Shown: positions 12,073-24,550 of the stretch, piece after piece | Layout of the letters: each line of letters starts with the position of its first letter | How positions within the stretch are numbered: position 1 is the first letter of the stretch | From: Bryum argenteum | Taxonomy: Eukaryota > Streptophyta > Bryopsida > Bryales > Bryaceae | Assembly (NCBI GenBank): GCA_037043015.1 | Contig: CM073327.1 | Span: 7,670,727 to 7,734,726, forward strand | Reading direction: 5' to 3' | Length of the DNA: 64,000 nt | Notes under the pieces: generated by a model | Told to the model about the DNA's origin: nothing | The model's input: only the letters and a program-made list of their open reading frames with translations | Databases searched by the model: none | Position numbers and translations under genes: made by a program

Positions 12073-14123
12073 TTACACAGGAGCCTCCGGGTGGTCTTCT
12101 TGCAGAGGCATTCCCTTCTTTGGATCCAAATACTGCAATACTCTCTCCACACTCACGTATGCTCCCCACCAACCTAATCCCACGTATTTCATCCGCCTCC
12201 ACCTGAACACACATCATATCCTCTCTCCGGTTAAAATCAATGTGCGAATATTTTTAGAACTTGATTGATTTTGAGAGTTTCAATCGTAGAATCTTGTTTG
12301 AAAATGCCCAATTAGTCTACGTACGAAACTGACTATACCGATCTTGACATATAATCAGTCGAAATTTCATTTTGTAAAAACAGCATTTCTGATTTGAGTA
12401 AAAACGGCTCTTTTCGTTTTTAGGAGTTAAAAGTGAAGAATTCAATGTAATTACTGTGCGGTGGTGGATGATGATCTTACACAGAATTGTAAGGCAGGGC
12501 CATGCAGTGAAGATGAAGATGGTCGACGCTGTTGAATGGAGGTTTGTGGAAGCCGAATCTGCATAATAAGGACAAAGTCTATAAATCTAGAAAGAATACA
12601 CTGCTGAGAGGAGAAGTGTTTTCTTCCAATTGGCAACATTCTAGACTAATATGATTCGCAGTACAGCAACAAAGCGATAGAAAAGAATTATTTCACAAGG
12701 GATAAGTGTGAACCTGTAATTAGGAGCATTAGGCGCATCACGCTGCAACGTTGATCTCCCTAGCTTGAGCATATGAGAGACTGCAAATGGCAAAATCAAA
12801 TCAAAGGTAAGTGAATACTGGTGCCATTGTTTAACCCCTTGTTTCTAACAAAAACTCATATCATCAAACTAGTAGAATCTTTCACTACTTGTCAACCTAA
12901 TTTTATTCATTCTAATAGTTGTCATTGAGTCATGGTTAAGTAGGACAGTCATGGTGACAATCTTAGTCGTAGTGAAAAGACACCCTTTTTTATTAGTGCA
13001 TGATCATATACTTGGATAATGGTGTCAACATAGACATGCATGATATGGATTGAAATTAGCATCCTTGCCTCCCACTCCTAAAACATTTGAGGATGCATGA
13101 AACTGATTCAAGTGCCAATTCAGTATTTTCCATAGAAAAGGAGTTGCATTCAGTGCTGACCTAAGGCATGATCTGCTTCCCCAGGTCGAAGATCTTTGAC
13201 TGTCTTGATGTGACTACTCGGTACCACAAGGTAATGCCTGCAGGGAATTGAAATCAAACATTTCAATACAGCAACGAAATTTCTTAAAGCTGAGATTTAG
13301 ATAGAATGTAGTAGCGGATTTTCACAGGATCGGATCTTACCGATGCAGTCACGCACCTATAGGCAGACGGGTTGCGATCCGCGAACACAACTATTTGCTC
13401 ATCCTGCACTCATACCACAATGAGCTTTGTTCAAAATACAAATAGAGCACACTACAGAGATTAGAGATTCAACACAAGTTATTGACATGCTACTGTCCAC
13501 CTCAAAACCTCAGACTTTCACCAGTTCCCATCATGTAAACTGAAGGCACAATGAGCGTCGAGAGAGAATAGACAACTGCTCGTTAAGGCGATCAGAAGTT
13601 CTATTCTGAAGAGATCTGACTTTTGAATGCTCTTACAGAAAAGTGATCCTTTCGATTGCGAGTACATTGGACCTGTTGCTTCTCGATCACTGAAGGACCA
13701 AGAGTTCGATAGATCGTGAATGCAACCAAATCATGTTCGATGAGCTCGATGAGTTTTCATACGATTAAGCTACTCCAAAGAGGCGCAAATTGGCTATGAA
13801 GCGTAAACCTTAAAACCCTACATTGCTAAATTCAACCCTAATTGAGATTGGACCGAGTTCGCAATAAACTCCGACTTGTTGTCAAAATTCAACCCTAATT
13901 GAGATTGGACCGAGTTCACAATGAAATCCGACGTGTTGTCATTCAGCTGATTTTTTTTCTGAAAATTTGAAGTGATGGAAGAAGAGTTTTAAGGAGTGAG
14001 CATGCTGTAGACCTGGAACAAGATGTTGGGAGTGCGGCCTTCGGCATTTCCAGAAGCCAGAATACAAAATGGACAGTCCTTCGTCGCCTTCCCCTCGGGC
14101 CACAACCACTTCCACACCGCCAT
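12073..14123 (-). CDS. HINT4: Histidine-triad (HIT) nucleotide hydrolase, HINT3/HINT4 type
   Basis: Six exons on the minus strand: 14123-14013, 13403-13357, 13237-13161, 12780-12714, 12558-12481 and 12202-12073. They total 510 nt with all phases matching and encode 169 residues ending HPEAPV. Order of motifs: CPFC near residue 17 (zinc-binding type N-terminus of this clade), DEQIVVFADRNPSAYRHYLV, GFHKPPFNSVDHLHLHC carrying the histidine triad, then a C-terminal WRRMKYVGLG block. These match the plant HINT4/animal HINT3 pattern. Family members hydrolyse nucleotide phosphoramidates or adenylyl sulfate, usually in the cytosol or nucleus. Substrate and subcellular site here are inferred only. The start at 14123 was chosen because it sits just before the CPFC block; an in-frame ATG at 14249 would add 42 residues. 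No single exon covers the domain. Intron 1 contains a 57-bp duplication. The symbol reflects family likeness; orthology was not tested. Confidence 0.88.
13831..13941. repeat. 57-bp tandem duplication in intron 1 of the HIT gene
   Basis: Two adjacent units start TTCAACCCTAATTGAGATTG at 13831 and 13888. They differ at only a few positions, so the duplication is fairly recent. It lies inside the first intron and does not touch splice sites. Confidence 0.85.
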
Positions 14124-15510
14124 TGCTGCAATTACTCCGGAAATTTGATCCGCTCGGTGTCGCTCAGTTGATTTGATCAAGGTCCGCCATCGCCCCAAGA
14201 AGCACGGGTTTGGAGCCCCAGATGGAGCTTTCGGAGGTGGCTCTATCACCAGGGTACAGTACCTACAACCGTTTGTCTCTTGGAAAGTGTTTTTAAGAAA
14301 CTTTTCTGGGTAAGCTAGTTACTACTAGCGATTGAAAATTGGAAAACATGAGTTTTGAGGTGAGTAAGCATATGATTGTATGAACATGGTAGATTTTTAC
14401 TTAAATCCTTTGGAATAGAGGCCGCGAAGAATGTTGAAAATGTTGCAATTTACTCTTCGGGACACATGCATCCATATGTACAAGTACATCTTTTCCTCCA
14501 AAGCAATTTACCTTGGTTTCATTCTAACGATATCATCCAAGTCACAATTGTCACTTCGTTTTTCATGCAAATGAGCGGCCTATAACGACAACCACAAATC
14601 GTAATACAGCATCTCAGCAAGACTCGATCTAATCAAATCATGCTGTGAGCTTGAAGATGAATTTCACTGTGCTGCGAGCTTGAGTTATGACATGTTTTCA
14701 GAATTCTAGGTTGCGTTGTATCGACATCTAGACACAAACTTGAATTCGAGTACACGGATGTCATTGATCTGAACTTGAATGATATATACAATGATAGCGG
14801 GATTGCCTCAGAAATATCATTTGCTTGAAGAAAACACCACTGCTGCTTCCAACACCGCAGCGAGAACAAGTAGTCATCACAGGAAGGAAGCGAGATGCAG
14901 GAATCAAGCCACTTGATTCGACCTAAAGGGATGAGATTAGCCTGATTTTGTACAAGGATGACGTCAAGTAGTCCAACCTCCAATTAACCACCCTACATTC
15001 GGAGGTACAAACGAGCAGGAAAGACAGAACATAAAACTTGAAGCAACATTTGTACCGCAACAATTTAGATGGAAAGAATTATCAACACAAAACTGCAGTT
15101 CGTACGATCCATACATGGATTCCTTGCATTCCCTCATTCGTAGACTGGCTTGAGCACGAGACAAACACACCTCTCACATACTCAAATTGGCTAGAATCCA
15201 GAAAAGCATGAGTACAAAAAAGAGAAAGACTACAAAGCTGTCCAGTGATAACCCTAAGAATGACCTAAAATCAAAAACCTAATCCGTCCAGAAGTGAAGG
15301 CAACTAGTAATTCATCACATGAGTTAGCAGAATCTCAACTCAATGAGCACTCTTGCAACAGATTTGATGTAACATACGTGAATTGAATGAGGAGCAAAGT
15401 GAAACAAGAAAATCGAGTCTCTGTTGTAAGGAGAAATTCCATTTCAAATGAAGCCGTGAAACCGCAATACAATGCATCGGCCCTGCTCAAACCCTAATCA
15501 ATCTCAAACC
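14124..15510. other. HIT gene promoter and RPL27A 3' region
   Basis: Upstream DNA of the HIT gene, followed by the 3' untranslated region of RPL27A; both genes lie on the minus strand. Open frames at 14633-14983 and 14964-15170 (minus) show no recognisable domain and are left as non-coding. Confidence 0.5.
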
Positions 15511-15951
15511 CTAAGCAGTGAGAATGACCGCACCACCGGCCTCCTTGATCTTCTTCTCGGCGAGCTTGGAGAAGAACTTGGCCTTCACAACCATGGGCTG
15601 CGTCGGCAAGTCACCCTTTCCAAGAACCTTGAAGTAACCGTGCTGAGTGACGTCCAAGAGAGGAGCGCTGCTGTCTCCGTTAGCCTTCTCCTTCACGGCC
15701 TCCGGCACCAAGGACCACAGCTTGTCGATGTTGACAATAGGGCAGTGGAACTTGTTCATCGTCTTGTGGAAGTAGCGCATACCGACCTTGCCGAAGTACC
15801 CGGGATGGTACTTGTCGAACAGGATCCGGTGGTGGTGCATACCTCCGGCATTACCACGACCTCCAGGATGCTTGCGGTGCTTGCCGACACGCCCGTGCCC
15901 CGCGCTCACGTGGCCCCTTTTCTTCCTGTTCTTCTTCAGCCGGGTCGTCAT
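15511..15951 (-). CDS. RPL27A: 60S ribosomal protein L27a (uL15)
   Basis: An uninterrupted 146-residue frame starting [20 protein letters not shown] and ending GAVILTA. It has the invariant uL15 features: the basic N-terminus, the glycine/histidine-rich [18 protein letters not shown] block and the C-terminal KIKEAGGAV motif. The length equals that of plant and animal L27a. The protein is a structural component of the large cytosolic ribosomal subunit. The frame stays open 20 residues upstream to 16011, but the family starts at MTTR, so 15951 is used. The coding region has no intron, as in some Arabidopsis copies. A telo-box lies about 100 bp upstream. Confidence 0.97.
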   Translation of the reverse strand: MTTRLKKNRKKRGHVSAGHGRVGKHRKHPGGRGNAGGMHHHRILFDKYHPGYFGKVGMRYFHKTMNKFHCPIVNIDKLWSLVPEAVKEKANGDSSAPLLDVTQHGYFKVLGKGDLPTQPMVVKAKFFSKLAEKKIKEAGGAVILTA

Positions 15952-16052
15952 GGTGCTTTCCTTTGATTTGTCTCGGAGGCTCCTCCGGGGATGCCACAGG
16001 AAAGCAGACAAAGAGAGAGAAAGTGTAGAGACTCCCTGCCTTTGTGAGCTCC

Positions 16053-16061
16053 AAACCCTAA
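16053..16061. promoter_or_regulatory. Telo-box near the RPL27A start region
   Basis: AAACCCTAA lies 102 bp upstream of the RPL27A start codon. Telo-boxes are common in promoters and leaders of plant translation-machinery genes, where they act with growth-related elements. A possible TATA motif (ATTATATAAC on the minus strand, near 16200) lies about 140 bp further upstream. Confidence 0.6.
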
Positions 16062-16306
16062 TACTTCGCCGGACGGCCTAGATCTGCTACTTCGTTATTA
16101 GCGTATCTGAGCCGTTCGTCGCCCTCGTCGCATATCTACGGCTACTGATAGAAGATCTAGTCGACCCCGGATGAATTTGCGCGGATGGAAGTTATATAAT
16201 CATTCGTCAAGTCAATGAATAAATGAAGGGGGAAAAATAAATAAATAAGGACACCAGACCTTTGTGGGGTTGGCGTGAATAAAATGCCTGTTCGACCTAC
16301 TCTTAA

Positions 16307-16668
16307 CCCTTAAACGCCCAAGCAAGCCCGAGGGGCATGATTCCAACAAAATCTTCCCTGTAGCTCTCACTGTAATCAACTTTTCACTTATATTTTGATG
16401 TCAAACTCGTCACCGTCTTATGATGCATTCAAAAAGTGAAATTTTACAATTCAAATCACAATTTGTATGTATGATTTTATGGTTTGAAAGGATTGTGGTA
16501 GGTAGGTTGGGGTTGTACATAACCTTGTAGGAGGTTGCAAGCTCATCATTGATTGGTTCATTCATGGTGCCCAAGTTCAAAAAGTGCACTATTCATGATG
16601 CCCAAGTCCAAAAGATGCTGTGATCCAATTTTGGGCTGCCCGTTTTAGACCCAATGGGCGTTCAAGGG
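16307..16668. mobile_element. TTAA-flanked CCCTT-ended MITE, full copy
   Basis: 362 bp. The left end is CCCTTAAACGCCC and the right end, reverse complemented, is CCCTTGAACGCCC. TTAA flanks it at 16303-16306 and 16669-16672. A TTAA duplication plus CCC-starting ends is the piggyBac signature (Kolobok also uses TTAA). Related copies are at 9983 and 49361. No coding capacity was seen. Its right TTAA is also the left TTAA of the next element. Confidence 0.82.
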
Positions 16669-16672
16669 TTAA

Positions 16673-17606
16673 CCCTTTCATGACCAATCAACCAAATATG
16701 GTCGCTGAAGTGTGGTTATTCCATGATTGAGTAGAATCTGTGTAGAAAGAGCAAAATGTTAGAGAACAACGTCGGAAGAGGAGTGTGTACTGGATCTACT
16801 ACACAAAACAACGATGCATTTGGACTCGTACTCCGCCTGGTAGAGGTGTTTATACATGGTGATGAGTATGCGATACGGTAGCTGGTCTAGAAAGAAGTGA
16901 GAAAAATTCAGGAAATACGGCTATCGAGGACACATGACACCAATTCTAAGGGTCCCTTGGGAACATGGCGGTACTACTCAATTGGCTCCATCAACAAAAG
17001 AAGAGTTGATTTCTTTTGGCAACCCAACACCGTCTATCAAAGCGTATACGTTTGTACAACCTGAAATCCTCCCCAAAAAGAATCAACCACATGTTGTTTG
17101 CACAGTGATTCTATGTCAAGGCTCGGCGTCTGATGAATGTGACCATGTCTGATTTTTCAATCTGACCATACTTGCTACGATATCCCATGTATTTCTCATA
17201 CGCTACCGTATATAAGGAACTGGGTTCTTAGTCTCTTTTCACAATTTAAGTTTCATAAATGCTCGAAATGCAACGCTCATGGTGTTGTTGGATAGATCTT
17301 CAAACTCTCTACAATATTGACCACATGTGTTTTCCCCAAATCTGGATATTCTGGTCTCTAATTCTAGTAAAAAGCTTCGAGGTCATGTATACGCTATGTA
17401 CTACACTTGACTCGGAACATCATAATACTCTAGTTCATACGGTAGATCTGACCCATGTGTTGGCCACTAGCATGTATATGAAGTTCACTACACATTTATA
17501 CGGTCGGATCTTAATTTTGACCCTTTAGTTGTTCGATGCATTCCAAAATACATCCAAACACCTCAAAAAAACCTCGACTTCCAAAACAGGAGTGGTCATG
17601 AAAGGG
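16673..17606. mobile_element. TTAA-flanked element with CCCTTTCATGACC ends
   Basis: 934 bp with a perfect 13-bp terminal inverted repeat (CCCTTTCATGACC..GGTCATGAAAGGG) and TTAA on both sides (16669-16672, 17607-17610). It is classed as piggyBac-like from ends and target site. The open frames inside (16934-17152, 17259-17528) are short and unrecognised, so it is probably non-autonomous. It abuts the previous element through one shared TTAA. Confidence 0.82.
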
Positions 17607-17647
17607 TTAATGATATGCCCTAAATGAAGGGAATTGTTATATGGGGA

Positions 17648-18800
17648 ACTAGTAAGGTCCCCGTAGTCCCAATGGGGAAAATCTTTACACAGTACTTTCA
17701 AAAAAGTATCCCATGTTTATCATTTCTCAAACTGTATTATTATTTTTTTAAATTTTTTCCAAAAAACATAAAAGAAGGTTGGTAAGTTCGTAGGTTGGAA
17801 GGTTTGTATGTTGGTACGTTGGTACGTTGGTGAGTAGGAAGAATCGCAGTACAATATTTTATTATATATATACTAGTAAGGTCCCCATCGTCCCGATGGA
17901 GAAGCACTTTATATGGTACTTTAAAAAAGTATCTCCTATCTATCATTTCATTTTATTTTTATATATGCTTGTGTTTTTTTTATTAAAAAAATACATAATC
18001 CAAAAAATAAATAAAAGAAGGTAGGTAGATAGGTTGGTTGGTAGGTTTGTATGTTGGTAGGTTACTACGTTGGTGGGTAGGAAGGATCGCCGAACATGGA
18101 TCTTATTCTTATACTAGTAAGGTCCTGGTCGTCTCGACGGGGTATATCTTTACATGATACTCTCAGAAAGTATTATGTCTATACCATTTTTCAAACCGTA
18201 GTATTATTTTTTTAATTTTTTTAACAAAATCCAACGTCCTCCCGACGCAGGAAAATCTTTATATGGTACTTTCAAAAAGGTATCCCCTGTCTACCACTTC
18301 TCAAACCGTATTATTAATTTTTTTAATTTTTAAAATTTAATTCTAAAAACATAAAAGTAGGTAGGTAGGGTGGTAAGTTCATAGGTTGGTAGGTTGGTAC
18401 GTTAGTGGGTAGGAAGGATCGTCGTACAATATTTTACTCCCTCCGTCCCAGTTATATTGTCCAATAGGTTCTCTCAAATCTACATTGGAAAGTAGATCTG
18501 AGAGAACCTACTGGAAAATATAAATGGGATAAAGGGAGTATTATATATATATATAGACTAGTAAGTATGATTCCCGTCGTCCCGACGGGAAAGGTCTTTA
18601 CATGGTACTTTTTAAAAAGTATCCCGTGTCTACCATTTCCTCAAACGGTTTTTTTCCTCCCATTTTCTCTCTCTTTATTCAAATTTTTTTAATACATAAA
18701 AAAAGGTAGGTAGGTTGGTAAGTTTGTAGGTTGGTAAGTTCATAGGTTGGTAGGTTGGTACATTAGTGGGTAGGAAGGATTGCCGAACAGTATTTTATGA
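17648..18800 (-). mobile_element. Tandem array of Helitron-like termini
   Basis: About five diverged units of 220-240 bp. On the minus strand each unit ends with a hairpin (CCCGTCGGGACGACGGG type), then about eight bases, then CTAG followed by T. Intact CTAG ends are at 17649, 17873, 18114 and 18558; one unit near 18232 lacks it. A GC hairpin a few bases before a CTRR end, next to T, is the Helitron 3' terminus pattern. Each unit also has an A/T tract and a GGTAGGTTGGTAGG-type minisatellite. No Rep/helicase gene is present. The Helitron call is an inference from the ends. Confidence 0.6.
18437..18538. mobile_element. Stowaway (Tc1/mariner) MITE inside the array
   Basis: A 102-bp near-perfect palindrome starting CTCCCTCCGTCCCA and ending GGGATAAAGGGAG, flanked by TA on both sides (18435-18436, 18539-18540). 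These are the classical plant Stowaway ends and target site. It interrupts the ATATTTTA..TTATATATA junction of one array unit, so it is younger than that unit. Confidence 0.92.
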
Positions 18801-19314
18801 TAGAAGTAGATATATATATATATATATACATGCATGCATGGGTAAAATATTTCGAGATACGGGAACGATCACGAAATATTTTTTAAAGGGTAAGAAAAAG
18901 TGTTGCTTCAAAATAAAAAAGAAGGAGCTTTCTATTAGATCCAACTTGTTGATATGGTATATTTACCCGTAATGGCTATTTGAGGTGTTTCTATGTTGCC
19001 ATTGGAACGTTAAGCTTCTACTTCCTACTTTTGAAGTGATAAAAGAATGATTTTCCTTCCCCATTTTGAAATATTTTGTGCTCGTTGTCCTGTGGAGGAA
19101 TATTTTACCCAAGCGAATGAAAATTCCTCATGTATAAATTATTAAGAACACCCAATTGGAGTTAAGATGAATAAAATGTCCTTCATACCTACCTTCAAAC
19201 CTCTAATGGTGTAAGGGGGGTTGGAAGCTTCCAATTTTTCCTAAAATGTGCAAGTCAATAAATGCTTTTTGAACATTTTTCATGAAATTTTGTAACCATG
19301 GGATGTTGTAGAGT

Positions 19315-19540
19315 ACTACACTAAATTTGATAATTAGTGTTAGATACACTAATTTACATGAACATGTTATAAGTTTGTACTGTTGTTCAATAATTTTACC
19401 CACTATATTGGCCAAGATGGGGGTCCTTATATAGTATCAGAATCAATGCTCTTGGTAAAATTTTTTTAAACAAAAGTAAAAACTTATAGCATTTTCAAAT
19501 CTTATAATAATCTAACACTAATTATCAAATCTAGTGTAGT
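19315..19540. mobile_element. ACTACACTA-ended MITE, copy A
   Basis: 226 bp with terminal inverted repeat ACTACACTAAATTTGATAAT and, at the other end, ACTACACTAGATTTGATAAT. It is the inverted counterpart of the element at 48722-48946. Flanking triplets (AGT, ATA) no longer match, so the target duplication has decayed or been lost. Confidence 0.8.
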
Positions 19541-20787
19541 ATAGGTAGTCGCTAAAAAACATTTGTGTTTTTCTAGCGTACATATAGGGAGAAACATGCA
19601 TTCAATGACATGTAGGCACTTCAAAAAAATCTGTTCAGTAGAATTTGAGCAAGGACAAGGACTTCATACAAAGTAAAAAGACACCTTTTTCTATGAAAGC
19701 ATTGCAAAATGAAGTTACGTACCATTCTTCTATTTATCTTAGAATGGTTCAAGGTTTACAAAATTATTTGTGAGGCTTGCAATGAGCAAAAGTATATAAA
19801 ATTCAATACTTTTGTAAATAATATAGAAAACCATATGATAATTTAAGCAATTTTAAAATTAAGAGTAGTTTGAAGAGAATCCTCATTCCACTCTTACTTT
19901 AACTTATAGTAAACTGAAGAGCAACCATCCATAAGTACCATCTCTATTTCAAGCTTTTTATTATGATGGATAGAACTACCTCTTTGGATGAATAATAAGA
20001 ATAATTTACCAAGTGAATCACCGTTGACCTTACACCCTACTTACCCTCGTAAATTATTCTTAATGATGTGAATTGAAGTTGTTGACTCATTCTATAGCTT
20101 CATTGGCTAAAGTTAGTGCTACATAGCTGCCATTGCAAAGAATCTTCTCCTATTTGTATTAGAAGGTCTTTAGGAAAATCTTTTTGAATCCAAATGAAGT
20201 TTTGTAAATTACATACAAATTATTTGGAGAGTAAAGAGTTTAAATAATTTATTTATTTTAGTTTCTAAAACTTTGTTATTTTCAATGTGACAACTGTTTA
20301 AAATTTTGCGTCAATCACAATGGTCAACTGAACGCCTAAAGGCTAAAACATACACCAATGGTACAATATAAGCTATAGTATACTTTTTACCTAGTGTACA
20401 CTTATCGATCTTGTACAATTTTTGATCATTCTACAAGCATCTTTAGAATGGGGTGGCAATATTTCTTGATGTAGTGCACAACTCTTACTATCTCCATAGG
20501 TTTCTTCTCTCATATTTCTCATTGAACTCAAATAGAGGAGTTTCTAAAGTCAAATGGATACCAACAATTTGAAAGCAACAAGGGGTTTCTATAAATTTTT
20601 GTATATACTTCTAGAAGTGATATCGACAAAGCATTGTAAGACCAACAAGACTTTAATCATACTTTCATTTACTTTTTCCTGTAAGACCAAGTAATTGTAC
20701 TATACTTAACCAAAGGCACACATAATGTTTCTAGCAATCTTGCAACTTTGAGCCTTACTGTTGACCTCTCAAAGAGCATATTTGCAT

Positions 20788-21260
20788 ACTAGTAAGGCAC
20801 CTGCCGTCCCGACATGTAAACGCCTCGTCTACAATACACATGTTCATGTATATATGCACCTTCTCCTTCCCATGTAATGTCACCTCTTCAATGAATTTTA
20901 CTTTTTCCATATAATTTTTTATTTTGGGCAAAGGATGCCCTCGTCTCCCATCCTCGTGTCTGATCCCCCTCTCTCTATCCTAGCCCCCGTCTTCGTGTCC
21001 CGTGTCTCGTCTCTCGTCCCCTTGTTCCCTTCCCTCGTTTCACATCCTCTGTTTTGCGCTTCTTGTTCTTTATTCCGTCGTTTCCAATTTCTCCATTCTC
21101 CATTCTCTCAACCCCCATGTCTCGTTCTTCCATTCTTGAACAAGGGTATATTGTTCCTTGTCCCCTCTTTTTTGTTCTTCATTTGGGCATTCTTTCTTTC
21201 CTTCATTTCTTTGTTTACTTATTTCCTTGTCCCCTCGTTGCCTTGTCATGTTAATTAATC
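20788..21260. repeat. Lone Helitron-like end plus pyrimidine-rich low-complexity DNA
   Basis: ACTAGTAAGGCACCTGCCGTC at 20789 repeats the terminal motif of the 17648-18800 array. It is followed by about 330 bp of C/T-rich sequence with degenerate TCCCCTCGTCCC-like words. The overlapping open frames are a product of that composition and are not genes. Confidence 0.45.
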
Positions 21261-24200
21261 TAATCAACTCTTAGTAACAATAAAATATCACTCAATACTC
21301 TTTAAACTCTTTAGAACTCTTTATGTTGGTTATGCATTATTGTGAGAACTATAAAAGATATCCATTATGTCATGTTTACCATCATGGTGGATCGCCACAA
21401 ACAAACATATAGACACGTTTCATTGTATTTATATAGATTTATGAAGAAATTAGTGTGAAGAATTGACTCATGTTTACAACCAAGGAAAACATTGCTACTA
21501 GTTAAATTGGTATCATTCTCAAACATGCCTTAGTGAAAGTAATAATTTGTTGAATTGCAAGTAAGGCTTTATTGAACACTAAATAACTTCATTGGATTTA
21601 AATATTGTCACCTTTAAGTTCTCTATAGTGACAAATTGATCTAATACACCATTAGCAATACAATAAAGGTTGTAAATACATTTGATTTCTATTTTGGTTT
21701 TCAAATTTAATAACATAGTATAGGATACTATTGTAGCTCCTTCTAAGTACAAGCCTATTTCAAGGAATTATTTGAATATCTCTTTTTAGTGTAAAAAGTC
21801 TTGTGGATTCTCACTCTTGAAATGTCATTTTATCAAAAAGCTTCAAATTCTAAAACAAATTGTTTCTTGACAAAATATAATTTCTTTGTAATGCTTAGTA
21901 GTAGCACCCACCAAATCAAACAATCATGAACATGTACCCATGAATTACTCTTACTATTAAATTTCCTCATTCTTCAACATTCAGTAATCTAGTCCTATAT
22001 ATACACGTGATAGAAACCTTCTATATATTGTTTCAATCAATGAGTATGACCACATCCATCTTGTTTAAAAAGCTCAAATTTCAATTTTGATGAATAAAAG
22101 GTTCCAAATGTCATATATAGTCTCTAAAGAATATTTTTTAACCCGTTAATTTTTGCATAAATTGCAACCTTATTATAAGCATCACTATGAAGAGCAAAAT
22201 ATTGATGTGGACCATAGGTGACTTGTCTAGGAGGACAAATTGTCACTTTAGCCACATCTTTAACAAAAGAGTTTTGAAGCGCAAGGGTTTGGTCCCAAGA
22301 ACACTATTATACATGAATATGAGGCCCTTTGGTGAGCATGCACTGAAATCTTATTACAGATAGGCTCAATTTCCTGGGTTGCATGGAATGGATCGTCTAC
22401 TTCTATTCAAAACACTTCTTCTTGAACCTCTAAATCAATATCATTGCTTCTTCTAAGTAAATTTGTAAACAAGCTATCCATAAACTCATCCCAAAGTTAG
22501 GGATGCTTTACATGGGGGAGTCAAGCTGTACTTGGGGCTATGGAGAGCAAAAATCCTCTCAACTTGATTGGACTTGCACTCGCCTCTGCACATATGCCAC
22601 TATAGCACGCCTCATCTCACATGGAAGTTTGAGAGTATTGGGGCGTTTGAAGTGGCACTTGTAGCACATCAAGTTCGTTCAAAGCGGAACACTTGCTTAC
22701 CATACACTTGGGATTCGGTTGCTTCCCTTACAATTCCCTCTAAATGTGCCTACGGAATTTCTATATATTGAATTTCAGAGTAACTATGGTTTCAAAAAAA
22801 ACTGGAAATTATGAAAAACAACCCGATTTTAGAGAGCAACCCAAACACACATAGAATCACATCATTTGGAGCCCTAGAAGACTTAACAAAAATAGAAACA
22901 TGGGCCTACAAGTGTAGAATCACAATTTTGTTTTTTTTTTTTTTTTTGGGAGGGGTATGGTCAAAGTATTCATGGTTCAAACAATTAGCTTGAACTCTTT
23001 ATGAAAAAACCTGTCAGTAGTTTTTGAGTAGAATTGGGATCTGAGCATTGGAGTTATGGGGATGGGCCGTATCCATCTTTGCTTGCTGGTACTTGTTTCT
23101 CAACCAAATTTGACTCACGATTGGGCTATGGCTCAATATTCTGCTCAAAAACATAAGCACACTTACAGGTGAGATTGTTACTTGATCAATAGAACTGGAA
23201 CCATATGCTAAGATTGCCCAAAATATGACTACAATTTGTTGTAGGACCTTTGGATCGGTTGAGCTTGTTTTGAGAAGCAAAAAGGAGGAGGAATTTCTAA
23301 AGAATGTATCTTATGGCAAATTATATCAAATGCAAATGATGCAATATCATTTGGAATATGTGTGCCTTTAAGACCTTGGTAAGCCAAAAGCAAAAGTAAA
23401 GAAGGGGAGTGAAGTAGAGGGGTATTAAGGTACACACGGGAAGAGAAACTCCAACCTATTAGAGGCCGGCGTGAATAGAGTGTTTGTTCGACCTATCCTT
23501 GAATGTATGCCCGGAGGTCATGACACCAATGGCGTGACTACTAACCCCTCTGGCACACATGGGTAACTTTGTGATCGTGGGTTTGGGATGAATACTTTAA
23601 GATACAATACAACGGTACTCGATGCCGTGTAAATTCTTGAAAACCGGTTGTGGTAAAGTACAACAAAGCAGAAAAATTAAGGGTATGTGACAATTTGCCT
23701 CTGTTTAATGGCCTTGCAATCTGAAACAAACGGTATTGGTCCAAAACAACTCAAAATAGTAGAGTATAGGAAGGTGTTCTTTAAGAATCCTAGGAGCTAA
23801 CCTTACAAACGTACGCTTGGATTAAAAAATTGATGTTATAAAGATCAATTACCTTTAAAAAACCATTTTAGGGCAAAGTACATGAAAAGTGAGCAAAGTG
23901 ACGTAATTAGTGCCAGGGTTTGCCTCCCTTTGGGCCCTTGCAATCTAGAAGTAACTTGTTTGATCTAAAACAAACCTCAAAAATTGATCCTAAACATGAT
24001 ATGTTAAGGCACCATAGGATTAAGGGATGTAGGTATGTTTAGCTACTTCATGCTAGACTACCTCAATACTTGGTGCAAATTGTGTTGTAAGTTTTATAAA
24101 ATAATGGAACAACAATACATTTTTTTAGCGGTCCATGAGAAAGCACAAAAATAAATAGCTATGCTTACTTCAAGCTCTTGATGTTTATGATTGTTCCTAA

Positions 24201-24550
24201 AGTGCCATAAACAGGAGTAGAAAACTATATTTAAATGCAATACACATGGGCCTTGGGATTATCACTCAAGGCCTAGGTAGAAAGACTTAATGATAAGGTA
24301 TCGATAGGATCATTAAAATTACCACCATTTGAATACAAGGGGTAGTTGGAGTATCTCTATAGATAAAAGAACACGATTTGGAATTTGCCTGTATGTTTGT
24401 CCTTGGCGATGCATGGTCATGGTCATCATCATTTGGTCATGTATAGATAAAAAAAAAAAAAAAATGGAGAATGGGGAACCATAATAGAAGAGGGGGAGCT
24501 AGGAACAATGGAACGAGGGAACGGGGGACATGCTACAAATCTCTCTTACA
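21261..24550. other. Intergenic, AT-rich, repeats only
   Basis: No gene recognised. A diverged direct repeat occurs around 23690 and 23925 (TTTGCCTC..CCTTGCAATCT). A dispersed short repeat at 23438-23530 recurs near 7966 and 27891. A T-run is at about 22930 and an A-run at 24451-24465. Confidence 0.45.

Noticed and set aside
14633-14983. 116-residue minus-strand frame
   Set aside because: No domain, composition like random AT-rich DNA, and it lies between the RPL27A 3' region and the HIT promoter.
20935-21258. 107-residue Ser/Phe/Pro-rich frame
   Set aside because: Product of C/T-rich low-complexity DNA.
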